The notes: generated by a model not told the origin, from the letters alone. Shown: positions 1 through 8,978, counted from the first letter of the stretch. The stretch is 64,000 nucleotides of DNA from Photobacterium damselae (GCF_003026815.1 NZ_PYOG01000014.1:1-64000), one strand, 5' to 3'. Made by a program: numbers and translations.

Positions 1-368
<368 letters not shown>

Positions 369-374
369 TAAAGA

Positions 375-2084
375 ATGAAAAAGTTACTTAATAACAAAAA
401 AAACCGCCAATCAAAGTGGGTAAGTCTCTTTCTTATCGCACTGTTAACAATACTCTCTCCTGCTATTGCGTTTGCAGCACAGGTCGAAGCAACAGTTTCA
501 AAAAACATAGTTGGGCTCAATGACGTATTCCAACTCACAGTAAAAATCGATGATAGTGTAAATGCTAATGCACTCGATCTGAGCCCATTGGATGCCGATT
601 TTAACTATGGCACACCCAGTGTGAGTAACAGTACTAGTATGATTAATGGCGCCATCTCCCGCTCAACAGAATGGAATGTCGCCCTTGCAGCTAAAAAGAT
701 GGGAAAAATTGTTATCCCGTCTTTCCGAATTGGAGCAACAGAATCTCAACCAATTACTATCACAGTAGAAAAAAATAGAAATGCTAGCGCCACAAAAACA
801 ACTCAAGATCAACAAGCGGTTCAACTACTAACAGAAGTAGATAAATCCTCGTTATATCAAGGCGAAACCTTCTCTTACCGTGTCGAATTACGAATTGGGG
901 CACAAATGTCACAAGCCTCACTAACTGCACCATATGGTGACGGTCTTGATGTTGTTCAACAAGGAGATGATCGCCAGACAGAAACGGTAGTAAACGGTCG
1001 TCGCTACATTGTCGTAACTCGTTACTATCAAATTACGGCAGAAAAACCCGGTAAAATCACGCTAAACGGAGCAAAGTTTAGTGGCAACATAGTGAAAGGT
1101 AATCGAGGTGGGTTTGGCTTTAGTCCTAGCGTCAATATTCCGGTAAAACGTACCGCAGAAAATATTGCGTTAGAGATAAAAGCAAAACCTGAAAGTTACA
1201 CCGGATTATGGATTCCCACGACAGATCTAAAATTAGAGCAGCAATGGCAACCTCAAAATAGCACGGTGAAAGTTGGAGAGCCGCTTACTCGCCTCATTAC
1301 TTTGAAGATTAAAAATACCTCTCAAAGTAATATGCCAAATATCAGCTTGGAATATCCAAGTAGTGTTCGTAGTTACAACGAAAAGCCAGAGTATAGCAAT
1401 CAAAATGGTTATACTGTAATGACAGTAAAGCAAGTAATTATTCCAAGAAAGGAAGGCAAGTTGTCACTTCCAGGACTGTCTGTAAATTGGTTCAATACAG
1501 TGACAGGAAAGGAACAAACAAGCTCTATTGATGGCATGAAATTAACGGTAATGCAAGAAGAAGCCAATACCAGTTCTGCACTTAATAACCAAGAAGATAA
1601 AATAGCCAACATTACAGACACAAATGTAGCACCAAGCACATCATCTTCAGTAACTAAAAATGATAGTGCTTACGCAAGTATTTGGCCTTGGTTGACTGCA
1701 TTAATGACAATTTTATGGCTAGGTACGACCATTGCATTGCTTAAAGCAAAACGCAGCAAACAGACAAGATCAGCAGTAATCAATTCTGAAGCAGTGACAG
1801 TCTCTACATTAGAAGGTTTACAGCAAGCTGCAGAACGTAATGAACCAATCAAAGCCCAAACTTATTTCCGCCAATGGAAAAATGAAAACTTACAATTAGT
1901 TGGTAGCTCAGAAGCACAAAAAGTTGCTCATGAAATAGAAATAATGATGAATGCTGCGTACTCAAAGCAAGCAACAACATGGAAAAATGATGCTCTACTG
2001 CAAGCAATCAAAGCATTACCGACAGCCAGCACTAAGAAAAGTCAATCGCGCTCTCATTTAGCTGAATTAGACCCTAATAAGTAG
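375..2084 (+). CDS. batD: BatD family protein (oxygen tolerance, membrane anchored)
   Basis: 569 residues. An N-terminal signal peptide (hydrophobic stretch about 17-34, ending near AFA) is followed by a long beta-rich periplasmic part, one transmembrane segment near residues 435-457 (IWPWLTALMTILWLG) and a short cytoplasmic helical tail. This is the plan of BatD, a component of the Bat complex linked to aerotolerance and envelope stress. The start at 375 follows the batB stop by 6 bases and fits the signal peptide. A hairpin terminator follows, so this is the last gene of the bat operon. The molecular role of BatD is not established. Confidence 0.85.
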   Translation: MKKLLNNKKNRQSKWVSLFLIALLTILSPAIAFAAQVEATVSKNIVGLNDVFQLTVKIDDSVNANALDLSPLDADFNYGTPSVSNSTSMINGAISRSTEWNVALAAKKMGKIVIPSFRIGATESQPITITVEKNRNASATKTTQDQQAVQLLTEVDKSSLYQGETFSYRVELRIGAQMSQASLTAPYGDGLDVVQQGDDRQTETVVNGRRYIVVTRYYQITAEKPGKITLNGAKFSGNIVKGNRGGFGFSPSVNIPVKRTAENIALEIKAKPESYTGLWIPTTDLKLEQQWQPQNSTVKVGEPLTRLITLKIKNTSQSNMPNISLEYPSSVRSYNEKPEYSNQNGYTVMTVKQVIIPRKEGKLSLPGLSVNWFNTVTGKEQTSSIDGMKLTVMQEEANTSSALNNQEDKIANITDTNVAPSTSSSVTKNDSAYASIWPWLTALMTILWLGTTIALLKAKRSKQTRSAVINSEAVTVSTLEGLQQAAERNEPIKAQTYFRQWKNENLQLVGSSEAQKVAHEIEIMMNAAYSKQATTWKNDALLQAIKALPTASTKKSQSRSHLAELDPNK

Positions 2085-2125
2085 CGTATGACTTAATTGA
2101 AAGAGACATTCTAAAGCCAAATTTA

Positions 2126-2162
2126 AGCAGCGATAAATGTGATATTTCTCGCTGCTTTTTTG
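2126..2162 (+). terminator. Rho-independent terminator of the bat operon
   Basis: An 8-bp perfect stem (AGCAGCGA at 2126-2133 with TCGCTGCT at 2149-2156) is followed by a run of T. It lies 42 bases after the batD stop. Confidence 0.85.
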
Positions 2163-2600
2163 TGTAAAATTTTCCTTTAGATTTCATCTGCAACTAATTT
2201 CTCTGTATGCCCGTTTAGGGGGCAAAAAAGTGCCAGCAGTTAATTTTTGTCTTTTTTCAAACAATTTAATAACAGACTATTTTTGAGCTTTATCACAGAA
2301 TATTTCACTATTGAATATCGCAATAGCTTAAGCCCTTAGTAATATCGAGTATTTTGTTAAAATATGGTTGATTAAAAGTTTCTAAAATCAATACTGGATA
2401 TTTTGAACAGATCCTGTTAAAAAATGTTGCAGACACAAAATAATAAACCAATATAAATACGCGGAATATCGTTGTAGAGCGTAAACTATAGCTAAACTTA
2501 TATAACAGCACTGGGAATGCTGCTATATGCTATACGGTTTTGCTTTGTTCGCCACAACGTAAACGCACCATGTAGCTTGGCACAACATGCAGGATGTAAT
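2163..2600 (+). promoter_or_regulatory. sstT upstream region with a leader stem-loop
   Basis: AT-rich stretch without a convincing gene. The last 100 bases hold a 10-bp stem with one mismatch (TATAACAGCA 2501-2510, TGCTGCTATA 2518-2527) around a 7-base loop, 73 bases before the sstT start. An AGGA ribosome site lies just before the ATG. I do not recognise a known riboswitch. The sstT frame stays open upstream to 2517, but that extension is hydrophilic and unlike the family. Confidence 0.4.
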
Positions 2601-3851
2601 ATGAACCAATCACCACAACCTTTTCTCGCACGCGTTGCGAATGGCAGTCTGGTTGTCCAGATATTAGTCGGTATCATTGCGGGTATTATTCTCGCGACAC
2701 TGTCACCTCAATCAGCACTGAGTGTTGGCTTCCTTGGAGGCCTTTTTGTTAGCGCACTAAAAGCTGTCGCACCTATTCTTGTCTTTATTTTAGTTGCATC
2801 GTCCATCGCCAACAAAAAGAAAGACGGTAACACCAATATGAAGCCTATTATTGTGCTTTATCTGTTTGGTACTTTTATGGCGGCATTAACCGCTGTAGTA
2901 ATGAGCTTCCTTTTCCCTACCACTTTGACGCTTGTTGCTAGTAATACTGGTGTTGCACCACCAGAAGGTATTACAGAAGTTATCAATACTCTTTTATTCA
3001 AAATTGTTGATAACCCAATCAATGCTCTTATGACTGGTAACTTCATTGGTATTTTAGCGTGGGCAATTGCATTAGGTTTTGCTCTTCATCAGGCAAGTGA
3101 TGCAACCAAACAGGTTTTCCATGACATGTCTAATGGCGTTACACTAATCGTACGTTTTATTATTCGTCTTGCGCCAATCGGTATATTTGGTCTTGTAGCA
3201 AATACTTTTGCAGAAACTGGTTTTGCTGCACTAGCAGGCTATGCGCATCTACTGGCGGTTCTACTAGGTTCTATGGCAATCATTGCATTTATCGTAAACC
3301 CTGCCATCGTTTACTACAAAACACGCCAGAATCCATACCCATTAGTCCTAAAATGTACTCGTGAAAGTGGTATTACAGCCTTCTTTACTCGTAGCTCTGC
3401 AGCTAACATTCCAGTTAATATGCAGTTATGTAAGGAACTTGACCTTCACGAAGATACTTATTCTGTTTCTATTCCGCTTGGTGCAACAATCAATATGGGT
3501 GGTGCCGCTATTACGATTACGATCTTATCGTTAGCAGCAGTTCATACTCTAGGTATCGAAGTAGATATTGCGACAGCAGTATTGCTAAGTATTGTTGCTG
3601 CAGTTTCCGCTTGTGGTGCATCTGGTGTTGCTGGTGGTTCTTTGCTATTGATTCCTCTTGCTTGTAGTTTATTTGGTATTCCAAATGAGATTGCAATGCA
3701 AGTTGTTGCGGTAGGTTTCATTATTGGGGTAATTCAAGATTCTGCCGAAACGGCTCTTAACAGTTCAACGGATGTTATCTTCACAGCAGCAGCCTGTCGT
3801 GCGGTAGAGCGAAAAAAGTCTGAAGCGCCAAATCTGGCGCCTGCTGAATAA
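2601..3851 (+). CDS. sstT: Serine/threonine:sodium symporter SstT
   Basis: 416 residues from the ATG at 2601, which sits behind AGGA and gives the family N-terminus [20 protein letters not shown]. This is a dicarboxylate/amino acid:cation symporter of the SstT branch that imports serine and threonine with sodium across the inner membrane. Visible marks are about eight hydrophobic segments with re-entrant loops, the Ser-rich hairpin [23 protein letters not shown], and the C-terminal [20 protein letters not shown] and [14 protein letters not shown]. Length matches the family. It stands alone between two terminators. Confidence 0.93.
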   Translation: MNQSPQPFLARVANGSLVVQILVGIIAGIILATLSPQSALSVGFLGGLFVSALKAVAPILVFILVASSIANKKKDGNTNMKPIIVLYLFGTFMAALTAVVMSFLFPTTLTLVASNTGVAPPEGITEVINTLLFKIVDNPINALMTGNFIGILAWAIALGFALHQASDATKQVFHDMSNGVTLIVRFIIRLAPIGIFGLVANTFAETGFAALAGYAHLLAVLLGSMAIIAFIVNPAIVYYKTRQNPYPLVLKCTRESGITAFFTRSSAANIPVNMQLCKELDLHEDTYSVSIPLGATINMGGAAITITILSLAAVHTLGIEVDIATAVLLSIVAAVSACGASGVAGGSLLLIPLACSLFGIPNEIAMQVVAVGFIIGVIQDSAETALNSSTDVIFTAAACRAVERKKSEAPNLAPAE

Positions 3852-3872
3852 TATCTTCATACAATAGAAGAA

Positions 3873-3919
3873 GCCTCCAGCGTTAATGAGTCATTTCATA
3901 AACACTGGAGGCTTTTTTT
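3873..3919 (+). terminator. Terminator of sstT
   Basis: Stem GCCTCCAG (3873-3880) with CTGGAGGC (3905-3912), followed by seven T. A few further pairs (GTT/AAC) extend the stem into the loop. Confidence 0.88.
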
Positions 3920-3971
3920 GAACAAGAATCAGAGATAACATTCTGAATCTTTAAGTTATCTAGGTATAGAA

Positions 3972-4151
3972 CTAATTATTATGGCCTTTTAGCTCTTCAA
4001 ATTTATCTTTGACATTATCCCTAGCATCTTCTACCGCATCTTGCACTTTCTCAAATGGGCGAACATTACGAGCATCGTCAATTTTGTCTTTATAAGTTAT
4101 ACCTAAATAAATACCAAACCCAACTAATGCTAATACAATCAAACGCAACAT
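3972..4151 (-). CDS. Small membrane-anchored helical protein, 59 aa, unknown function
   Basis: Clean reading frame of 59 codons with ATG at 4151 and TAG at 3972-3974. Residues 3-20 form one hydrophobic helix (LIVLALVGFGIYLGITY). The rest is an amphipathic, charged helix with repeated DA/DN spacing (VQDAVEDARDNVKDKFEEL), like YtxH-type or apolipoprotein-like coiled coils. It is the first of three consecutive small envelope proteins on this strand, and its helical pattern resembles the next one. Ribosome site is weak (AGAG). I do not recognise the family. Confidence 0.55.
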   Translation of the reverse strand: MLRLIVLALVGFGIYLGITYKDKIDDARNVRPFEKVQDAVEDARDNVKDKFEELKGHNN

Positions 4152-4208
4152 ATTATTTCTCTGTTTAGTTAGAATCTTATGTCTAAAGACCGCTTAGACA
4201 TCATAATA

Positions 4209-4526
4209 TTAGTAAGTATTTGTCGCTTTACGAATCGCATTGTTTGAACGCTGAATCAAGTTATCAACTGCACGACGTTTCGTATTACGCACTTTATTGT
4301 TCACACGATTCTCAACATAAGTTCCATCTTTGATTTCATCGATAGAGCGCTGAGTATTATCAATACGATTTTGACCATCACGAATTGAGTTCTGAGTACT
4401 GTTTACGGCATTTTGTGCACTTTGTAAGCCTTGATCTACCTGATTTAAGCGGTCAACTAGATTATCCGCTTGAGCCGTAGAAGCCATAACCATACACAGT
4501 AAAGGTAGAATTTTAACAAATTTCAT
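4209..4526 (-). CDS. Periplasmic coiled-coil protein, 105 aa, unknown function
   Basis: Signal peptide of about 20 residues ending in AQA before Asp-21. The mature part is almost entirely helical, with an Asn/Gln/Asp-rich repeat (LNQVDQGLQSAQNAVNSTQN, IRDGQNRIDNTQRSIDEI) of roughly 7-residue period, as in Lpp-like trimeric coiled coils, then a basic tail rich in Arg and Asn. There is no lipobox, so it should be soluble in the periplasm. A ribosome site (GGAGCC) precedes the ATG. Family not recognised. Confidence 0.7.
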   Translation of the reverse strand: MKFVKILPLLCMVMASTAQADNLVDRLNQVDQGLQSAQNAVNSTQNSIRDGQNRIDNTQRSIDEIKDGTYVENRVNNKVRNTKRRAVDNLIQRSNNAIRKATNTY

Positions 4527-4673
4527 TATCAGAGGCTCCTTAATAGAGAGTGTTCATATCCAGAACAAAAAAACAGTGCTCTTTATATTATTTTCTAAAG
4601 AAAAAACACACTTACAAATACAAAAAGCTTCTGAATCAATCTGAAATTTCTATTATATCAGATAGTTAATTTA

Positions 4674-5003
4674 TTATGGTTTCATTACCTTTATATAACG
4701 GTCACCATCTCGTTTGTAATACATATTATCTACAATTGCATAGGTCACTCCGGCAATCACCGCAAATGTTGCAATTTCAGGCAGACTTGAGCGGTAATAC
4801 CAAGGTTTATAATACGGTCGACCCGGCTTTACTATCACAACATCACGATGATGACGATGGTGATGTCGATGGTGTTTGGGCTTAACAATGATCACATCTT
4901 TATGGTGTTTTTTATGATGATGATGCTTATGTGGTTTTGCAAAAGCCATAGAGGGTACTAATAGAGTAGTAATAACCATGCCAATAATGAGTTTTTTCAT
5001 CAC
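4674..5003 (-). CDS. Exported histidine-rich protein, possible metal binder
   Basis: 109 residues. The signal peptide ends near AFA at residues 21-23. Next come two tandem His/Lys/Arg blocks, each closing with a hydrophobic clasp: residues about 24-42 (HHHHKKHHKDVIIVKP) and 43-60 (HHRHHHRHHRDVVIVKP). After that are an aromatic PYYKPWYYR segment, a hydrophobic segment (IATFAVIAGVTYAIVDNMYY) and a short basic tail. Such His clusters bind nickel, zinc or copper in other proteins; here that is inference. The frame is supported by the signal peptide and by the in-frame duplication. Confidence 0.75.
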   Translation of the reverse strand: MMKKLIIGMVITTLLVPSMAFAKPHKHHHHKKHHKDVIIVKPKHHRHHHRHHRDVVIVKPGRPYYKPWYYRSSLPEIATFAVIAGVTYAIVDNMYYKRDGDRYIKVMKP

Positions 5004-5161
5004 ATCCTTCTCTTGTAATCGGGAATTGCTTTGGAAAGATAATAGGCTTAGAGATTAATATTGATGTCAGCAATTGGTCAATGAGATGTCAAAGTTATGC
5101 TCGTAAATTAGTGTCAATGACAACGACATACTTTTTCATATTTACCAAACTCCACCCCACA

Positions 5162-5218
5162 AAGAAAAAAGGCTGTAATCCCAGAGCCTCGTTCAGATGA
5201 ACAATTGGAATTACAGCC
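5162..5218 (-). terminator. Terminator of the HlyD/DUF3302 operon
   Basis: Inverted repeat GGCTGTAAT (5171-5179) with ATTACAGCC (5210-5218). Read on the minus strand it is followed by a T run (5162-5170 are nearly all A on the plus strand), as expected after the adaptor gene that ends at 5272. Confidence 0.8.
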
Positions 5219-5271
5219 AAAACTACAAGTTACTCATATTATCTCTATTAATGCTCTTTACTTGTTTTGAT

Positions 5272-6495
5272 CTACATTGACCATACGTAAAAGATCTGAG
5301 ATTTCATTCGAATAATAATGCCTCGAATAACATCAAGAAACCCAAGAAATCCAATCGGTTTTTCAGCGCTGACCCAAGCAAGTCCAACCGAGCCTACAGG
5401 GATATCATAGCCCTCTGTTTCAATAAGTTTTAAGCGAACAAAATGATGCTTATTGGCAATATTAGCTCCTGTTGTTTGTCGAACATTATCATCACGAGCT
5501 AACAAACTACCTTGAGCTTCTCCTGTTGCTTCAATAATACCCTCAACCTCAGCAGCAAAAACTTTTCCTGGATAGACAGCAGAAGCAAACTCAGCCATCT
5601 GCCCTGCTTTTACATTACGGATAGCTTGATGATTGACTCGCATTAATACGTACTTTTCATCGGTATACATTTGAATACGAGGAGCAACACCAACATATTG
5701 GCCCTCACGCATGATGAAATTGGTCAGATATCCATCAGCAGGAGCATAAACTTGTGTGTGCTCTAAATTCCATTGGGCTTGTGCCACATTTTCTTGCTCA
5801 CTCTTAACCGCAACTTCTCGACTCGTAACCGCTAACTGTGCTTGCTCTAATCTTACTTTTGCTTGTTCTGATGCAATCACAGCTTTCTCAACCTGAGAGT
5901 CTAATGTGGTCACTTGTGCTTTACCCACTTTAACTGCAGTACGTTGTTCATCTAACATACTTTCAGTAACTGTGTGCTTAACCACCTGATTTTGCTTAAC
6001 ATATCGATTCAATGTTGCTTGTTTAAATCTTAAATCTTCTTTTGCTGCAACTAACTGATTTTTTGTGATATCAATATCTTTTACCGCAGAACGATACTGA
6101 GTTTTTGCATTAGCGACATCTTCAATCGCCATTTTTAAATCAACATGGGCCGAGTCAAGTTTCGTCTCTGCTTTAGTGAGCGCGATACGATATGGTTCAT
6201 CATCCAGTTCATAGATGAGTTGTCCTTTCTCAACGGTTTGATTTGGCTCAACATGAATAGCTTTCACATGACCTTTTATCTGCGACGATGCAGGTCTTAA
6301 CTGAATATGAGGTGATTGAACCAGTGATCCCCCCGATAAATCCATAGGGGCGAAAGTGATCAAGCCAAACCAGACAAATACAAGCCATCCCCCACCACCT
6401 AGATAAGCAAAGCTTTTAGTAAACTTATTCCACGGCATTCCCACTAAGCGAAGTAGATAAATAAATAGAGCCCATACGGCTAAACCTTCAAGCAT
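5272..6495 (-). CDS. yiaV: HlyD-family membrane fusion protein, YiaV/YibH-like
   Basis: 407 residues. Two hydrophobic segments at the N-terminus (about 2-18 and 30-48) precede a biotinyl-lipoyl half motif (QIKGHVKAIHVEPNQTVEKG), a long alpha-hairpin coiled coil (about 105-235), the second lipoyl half (VYAPADGYLTNFIMREGQYV) and a beta barrel. This is the plan of periplasmic adaptors of efflux or secretion systems. The start overlaps the previous gene by 8 bases behind GAGGAGG. The DUF3302 partner upstream is the pairing seen in E. coli yiaW-yiaV and yibI-yibH. No outer-membrane channel or ATPase is nearby. Confidence 0.82.
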   Translation of the reverse strand: MLEGLAVWALFIYLLRLVGMPWNKFTKSFAYLGGGGWLVFVWFGLITFAPMDLSGGSLVQSPHIQLRPASSQIKGHVKAIHVEPNQTVEKGQLIYELDDEPYRIALTKAETKLDSAHVDLKMAIEDVANAKTQYRSAVKDIDITKNQLVAAKEDLRFKQATLNRYVKQNQVVKHTVTESMLDEQRTAVKVGKAQVTTLDSQVEKAVIASEQAKVRLEQAQLAVTSREVAVKSEQENVAQAQWNLEHTQVYAPADGYLTNFIMREGQYVGVAPRIQMYTDEKYVLMRVNHQAIRNVKAGQMAEFASAVYPGKVFAAEVEGIIEATGEAQGSLLARDDNVRQTTGANIANKHHFVRLKLIETEGYDIPVGSVGLAWVSAEKPIGFLGFLDVIRGIIIRMKSQIFYVWSM

Positions 6496-6847
6496 TTTCT
6501 ACCTCCTCAGTTTTCATCTTTTTTAAAGAGGCAGTATCAACCTGAGGTTCCTCTTCTTTACCGTGCCAAATATCTCTGATTCGGCGCAGAGCTTGCTCTC
6601 CATCAACAAAAGCAACAATTACGGCAACAACCCAAACCCAATGCCAAATAAAGCCAATCCAAGTTAATGCAGTTATCAAACCTATTTGATGATGATCACT
6701 TTTATGAGCTTTATGAATAGGTATTTCATGAATTTTCCAAAAACCAATCGCAGCAGCGGCAATGGTTGCAATTAACACAACACCTGCAAATACATGCAGT
6801 GCCGTATCTACACCCGTATCAACAAACGGCATACTAAAGAGGCTCAT
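6488..6847 (-). CDS. yiaW: DUF3302 inner membrane protein, YiaW/YibI-like
   Basis: 119 residues from the ATG at 6847 (MSLFSMPFVDTGVDTALHVF), which has GGAG 6 bases upstream. A TTG further upstream is in frame but lacks support. Two transmembrane segments (about 14-37 and 52-78) are followed by a short charged cytoplasmic tail ending in EEVENA. Size, topology and the overlapping HlyD-type gene downstream match the YiaW/YibI family, whose function is unknown. The pair is transcribed away from the AraC regulator at 7009. Confidence 0.78.
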   Translation of the reverse strand: MSLFSMPFVDTGVDTALHVFAGVVLIATIAAAAIGFWKIHEIPIHKAHKSDHHQIGLITALTWIGFIWHWVWVVAVIVAFVDGEQALRRIRDIWHGKEEEPQVDTASLKKMKTEEVENA

Positions 6848-6947
6848 ACACATCTCCAATTTAAGATGAAAACGAAATATTTATCATTATGTTCTTGTTA
6901 TCTGTTGCAGATATTCTCAGACAATTATGTGACTATAGAAATGAAAT

Positions 6948-6994
6948 TGGATTGATTTAATCTTAAAATGGTCTTTTATGATTAAATCAATCCA
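6948..6994. promoter_or_regulatory. Perfect 15-bp inverted repeat between yiaWV-like genes and the AraC gene
   Basis: TGGATTGATTTAATC (6948-6962) is repeated exactly in reverse complement (GATTAAATCAATCCA, 6980-6994) with a 17-base spacer. It ends 14 bases before the AraC-type start at 7009 and lies in the divergent promoter region. It could be a regulator operator or an mRNA hairpin just ahead of the ribosome site. No T run follows, so it is not a terminator. Confidence 0.75.
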
Positions 6995-7008
6995 CCGAGA
7001 AAATAATA

Positions 7009-8019
7009 ATGATTGATACAGCCTTTATTAGAACCCTGTTCTTTCAGCCAATTTTAAATGGTTTAGAAAAGCGCTATCAGCTATCCCCTCAACATTGGGA
7101 TATACCAGCAAAACTATTGCAAGAACCTATGTCGCTTACACCATTTTTGGATATGACAGCTTGGCTAGAAAGTGCCATTGAGATGACTGGAGATCCGAAT
7201 TATTTAGCAAAGATTGCAGATCTGGTTCGATTTGAACAAATGGGTATGCTCGGTGAATGGTTCCTTTCATCTCCCGATCTGGCGCTGGCATTTCGAAGAA
7301 TTAACTATGGTTCATCATGTTTGCAATCAGGTGCAACCTTCCATGGCGAGCAATCAGCCAAGGTGATTAAATGGACGTATGGCAACCATTATCTCATGGG
7401 ACAACAACGATTACTTGATAGCTTAAGAGTTGCAATAATGTTTACTAATGTAATTCGTAACTATATGGGAACCGACTATCATCCTATTCATGTAGAGATA
7501 TCCGGAAAACCTGAACGCGTCGTTGATTATCAGGATTTTTTTGGCTGCAACATCACATGGAATGCGCCGATGACTCGAGTATGGATTGATATTGCGATTT
7601 TAGAAACAGGAAATGAGTGCGTTTTTAATGTCACCAAACCAATGCTACTTTCTAACCTTCAACTCGATGATTTACTGAATATGCCTCAGCCACAAGACTT
7701 TGCCAAAGTAATGTATGAAATGGTGAACTACAACCGATATTATGATCGGCCAAGTATTCATTTTGTTGCAGAAAAACTACAGCTTTCAACGCAGCAGTTA
7801 AGCAGAAGATTACACAATTACGGATTGAACTTTACCAGTATTACAAGTTATGTGCTGTGTAATGTTGCCATAAAGTATATGTTGGAAGGGATGGATATTA
7901 AGAAAATTGCGAGTTTATTGGGTTATCAGAATGTTCAGAGTTTTTCAAAAGCGTTTCAACGTTATCGCGGAGTGACACCGACACAATATCAACAACGTTT
8001 ATTAGAGCGTGCACGATAA
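7009..8019 (+). CDS. AraC-family transcriptional regulator
   Basis: 336 residues. The first two thirds match the arabinose-binding-like N-terminal domain of the OruR/ArgR-type AraC group (EQMGMLGEWFLSSPDLALAF region). The last 90 residues hold two helix-turn-helix units, including VAEKLQLSTQQLSRRLHNYG and IASLLGYQNVQSFSKAFQRY, and the closing RGVTPTQYQQR typical of the family. It is divergent from the DUF3302/HlyD pair, so control of that pair and of itself through the 6948-6994 repeat is likely but inferred. The ligand is unknown. Confidence 0.88.
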   Translation: MIDTAFIRTLFFQPILNGLEKRYQLSPQHWDIPAKLLQEPMSLTPFLDMTAWLESAIEMTGDPNYLAKIADLVRFEQMGMLGEWFLSSPDLALAFRRINYGSSCLQSGATFHGEQSAKVIKWTYGNHYLMGQQRLLDSLRVAIMFTNVIRNYMGTDYHPIHVEISGKPERVVDYQDFFGCNITWNAPMTRVWIDIAILETGNECVFNVTKPMLLSNLQLDDLLNMPQPQDFAKVMYEMVNYNRYYDRPSIHFVAEKLQLSTQQLSRRLHNYGLNFTSITSYVLCNVAIKYMLEGMDIKKIASLLGYQNVQSFSKAFQRYRGVTPTQYQQRLLERAR

Positions 8020-8069
8020 GCTAGGGAGGGGATAATATTTCCCCCTTTGCTTTTACTTATGGATTGAAT

Positions 8070-8435
8070 CTATACAGTGGCAGGAACCAGTTCGACACTC
8101 TCATCACTATCTGGATCTGATTCGCCTTTAATCTTCGCTAGCAGATCAGAGATCAAAACTATCGGTCCCATCATGTTTACACGCATAGGAGCTCCGCCTA
8201 GACCATAATGTAACTCAGAAGAATCTGATGCTGAGTAATTATACTTATAATTAAACTTATCTACCGCCATTCTGAGCAAATCAAAGTCTTTACGATGGCA
8301 AGAAACATAAGATCGCCAGTACATAGCATCAACAATTTCATTCGGCTTCTCAGCACGAATAATAAACCGCCAGCTACCCTCTTCTCCGTAGAAATCTAAA
8401 GGAAAATGTTTTTGTATTTTTTTGTTATTCAACAA
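8070..8435 (-). CDS. Conserved-looking hypothetical protein, 121 aa
   Basis: Soluble 121-residue protein with no signal peptide or membrane segment. It has a mixed alpha/beta look, several aromatics (SWRFIIRAEKPNEIVDAMYW) and an acidic tail with GESDPDSDESVELVP. The best start is TTG at 8435 (followed by another TTG), 9 bases after AGGA; the nearby ATG is in a frame that stops after six codons. Family not recognised. It is convergent with the AraC gene and divergent from guaC, and forms no operon. Confidence 0.6.
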   Translation of the reverse strand: MLNNKKIQKHFPLDFYGEEGSWRFIIRAEKPNEIVDAMYWRSYVSCHRKDFDLLRMAVDKFNYKYNYSASDSSELHYGLGGAPMRVNMMGPIVLISDLLAKIKGESDPDSDESVELVPATV

Positions 8436-8830
8436 GGTAAACCATCCTAAGAGTGAGTGTACGATGTTTGACCATTTTCAGTCTTAACACACTATTGTTA
8501 TGTATTTGGTGTATGACGCATAACAACCAAATTACTGCTGCGTTAAATTATAGGGTCTAGATTATGCAGTCATTTGATAATAATGGAAGTGAAAAACAGA
8601 TAAATTCAGAATTTTTAACGTTGTTTTATTTAACCACTTCGATAAAAAACGGCAAAAACACAGACTATGAATGTTGTATATCTTTTTGATAATTATAAGG
8701 TATAGGTCTAAATAAGCACAAATCAGAAATAAAAGAACAGGAAGTGTGAGAAGGTTAACAATTTTTAATGATTGGTTAAAATTGAGTATATCTTCGAGAG
8801 GATAACACAAAAAATTTTACAATATCAGTC
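8436..8830. other. AT-rich intergenic region, no supported gene
   Basis: About 400 bases between the 121-aa gene and the guaC promoter. One minus-strand frame of 82 codons (8562-8810) is open, but it has no ribosome site and a composition typical of AT-rich noise. The stretch must carry the promoter of the minus-strand gene, and could hold a small RNA given the terminator at 8863. Confidence 0.4.
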
Positions 8831-8858
8831 TTGTTAAAAAAGTTTCTGAACCTATAAT
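8831..8858 (+). promoter_or_regulatory. Sigma-70 promoter, probably for guaC
   Basis: -35 TTGTTA (8831-8836) and a perfect -10 TATAAT (8853-8858) with a 16-base spacer. The predicted transcription start near 8865 falls inside the first arm of the 8863-8897 hairpin, so the transcript would begin with that hairpin. Confidence 0.6.
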
Positions 8859-8862
8859 GCTG

Positions 8863-8897
8863 AAAACCGGAGCGTCTGCCAACGCTCCGGTTTTTTT
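8863..8897. terminator. Strong terminator-like hairpin upstream of guaC
   Basis: A perfect 10-bp GC-rich stem (ACCGGAGCGT 8866-8875, ACGCTCCGGT 8882-8891), extended by A/T pairs to 13 bp, is followed by a T run. It lies between two divergent genes and ends no annotated gene on either strand. Options are an attenuator in the guaC leader, the end of an unannotated small RNA, or a 5' protective stem-loop. Confidence 0.75.
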
Positions 8898-8912
8898 GTG
8901 CCTGCTCGTTAA

Positions 8913-8928
8913 GTGCAAACGTTTGGCT
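8913..8928. promoter_or_regulatory. PurR-like operator in front of guaC
   Basis: GTGCAAACGTTTGGCT has the symmetric core GCAAACGTTTG of PurR boxes and matches 12 of 16 positions of the E. coli consensus. It lies 51 bases before the guaC start and downstream of the predicted promoter, so bound repressor would act as a roadblock. Purine control of GMP reductase is biologically sensible, but assignment to PurR is by similarity only. Confidence 0.65.
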
Positions 8929-8978
8929 GCCACCAGACATTGCTAAGAGCAACAATACGAATTGATTAAGGAATAACC

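Noticed and set aside
2501..2527. Riboswitch in the sstT leader
   Set aside because: Only one modest stem-loop with no recognisable aptamer motif; listed as a leader hairpin only.
2517..2600. Upstream extension of sstT to 2517
   Set aside because: The extra 28 residues are unlike SstT N-termini, and the ATG at 2601 has AGGA just upstream and the family sequence.
4676..4885. Plus-strand frame ending in a run of Asp/Gly residues
   Set aside because: Antisense shadow of the His-rich gene: GAT repeats are the complement of His codons ATG/GTG patterns.
8562..8810. 82-codon minus-strand frame in the guaC upstream region
   Set aside because: No ribosome site, AT-driven composition of Leu/Ile/Asn/Lys, and no recognisable domain; it looks like chance.
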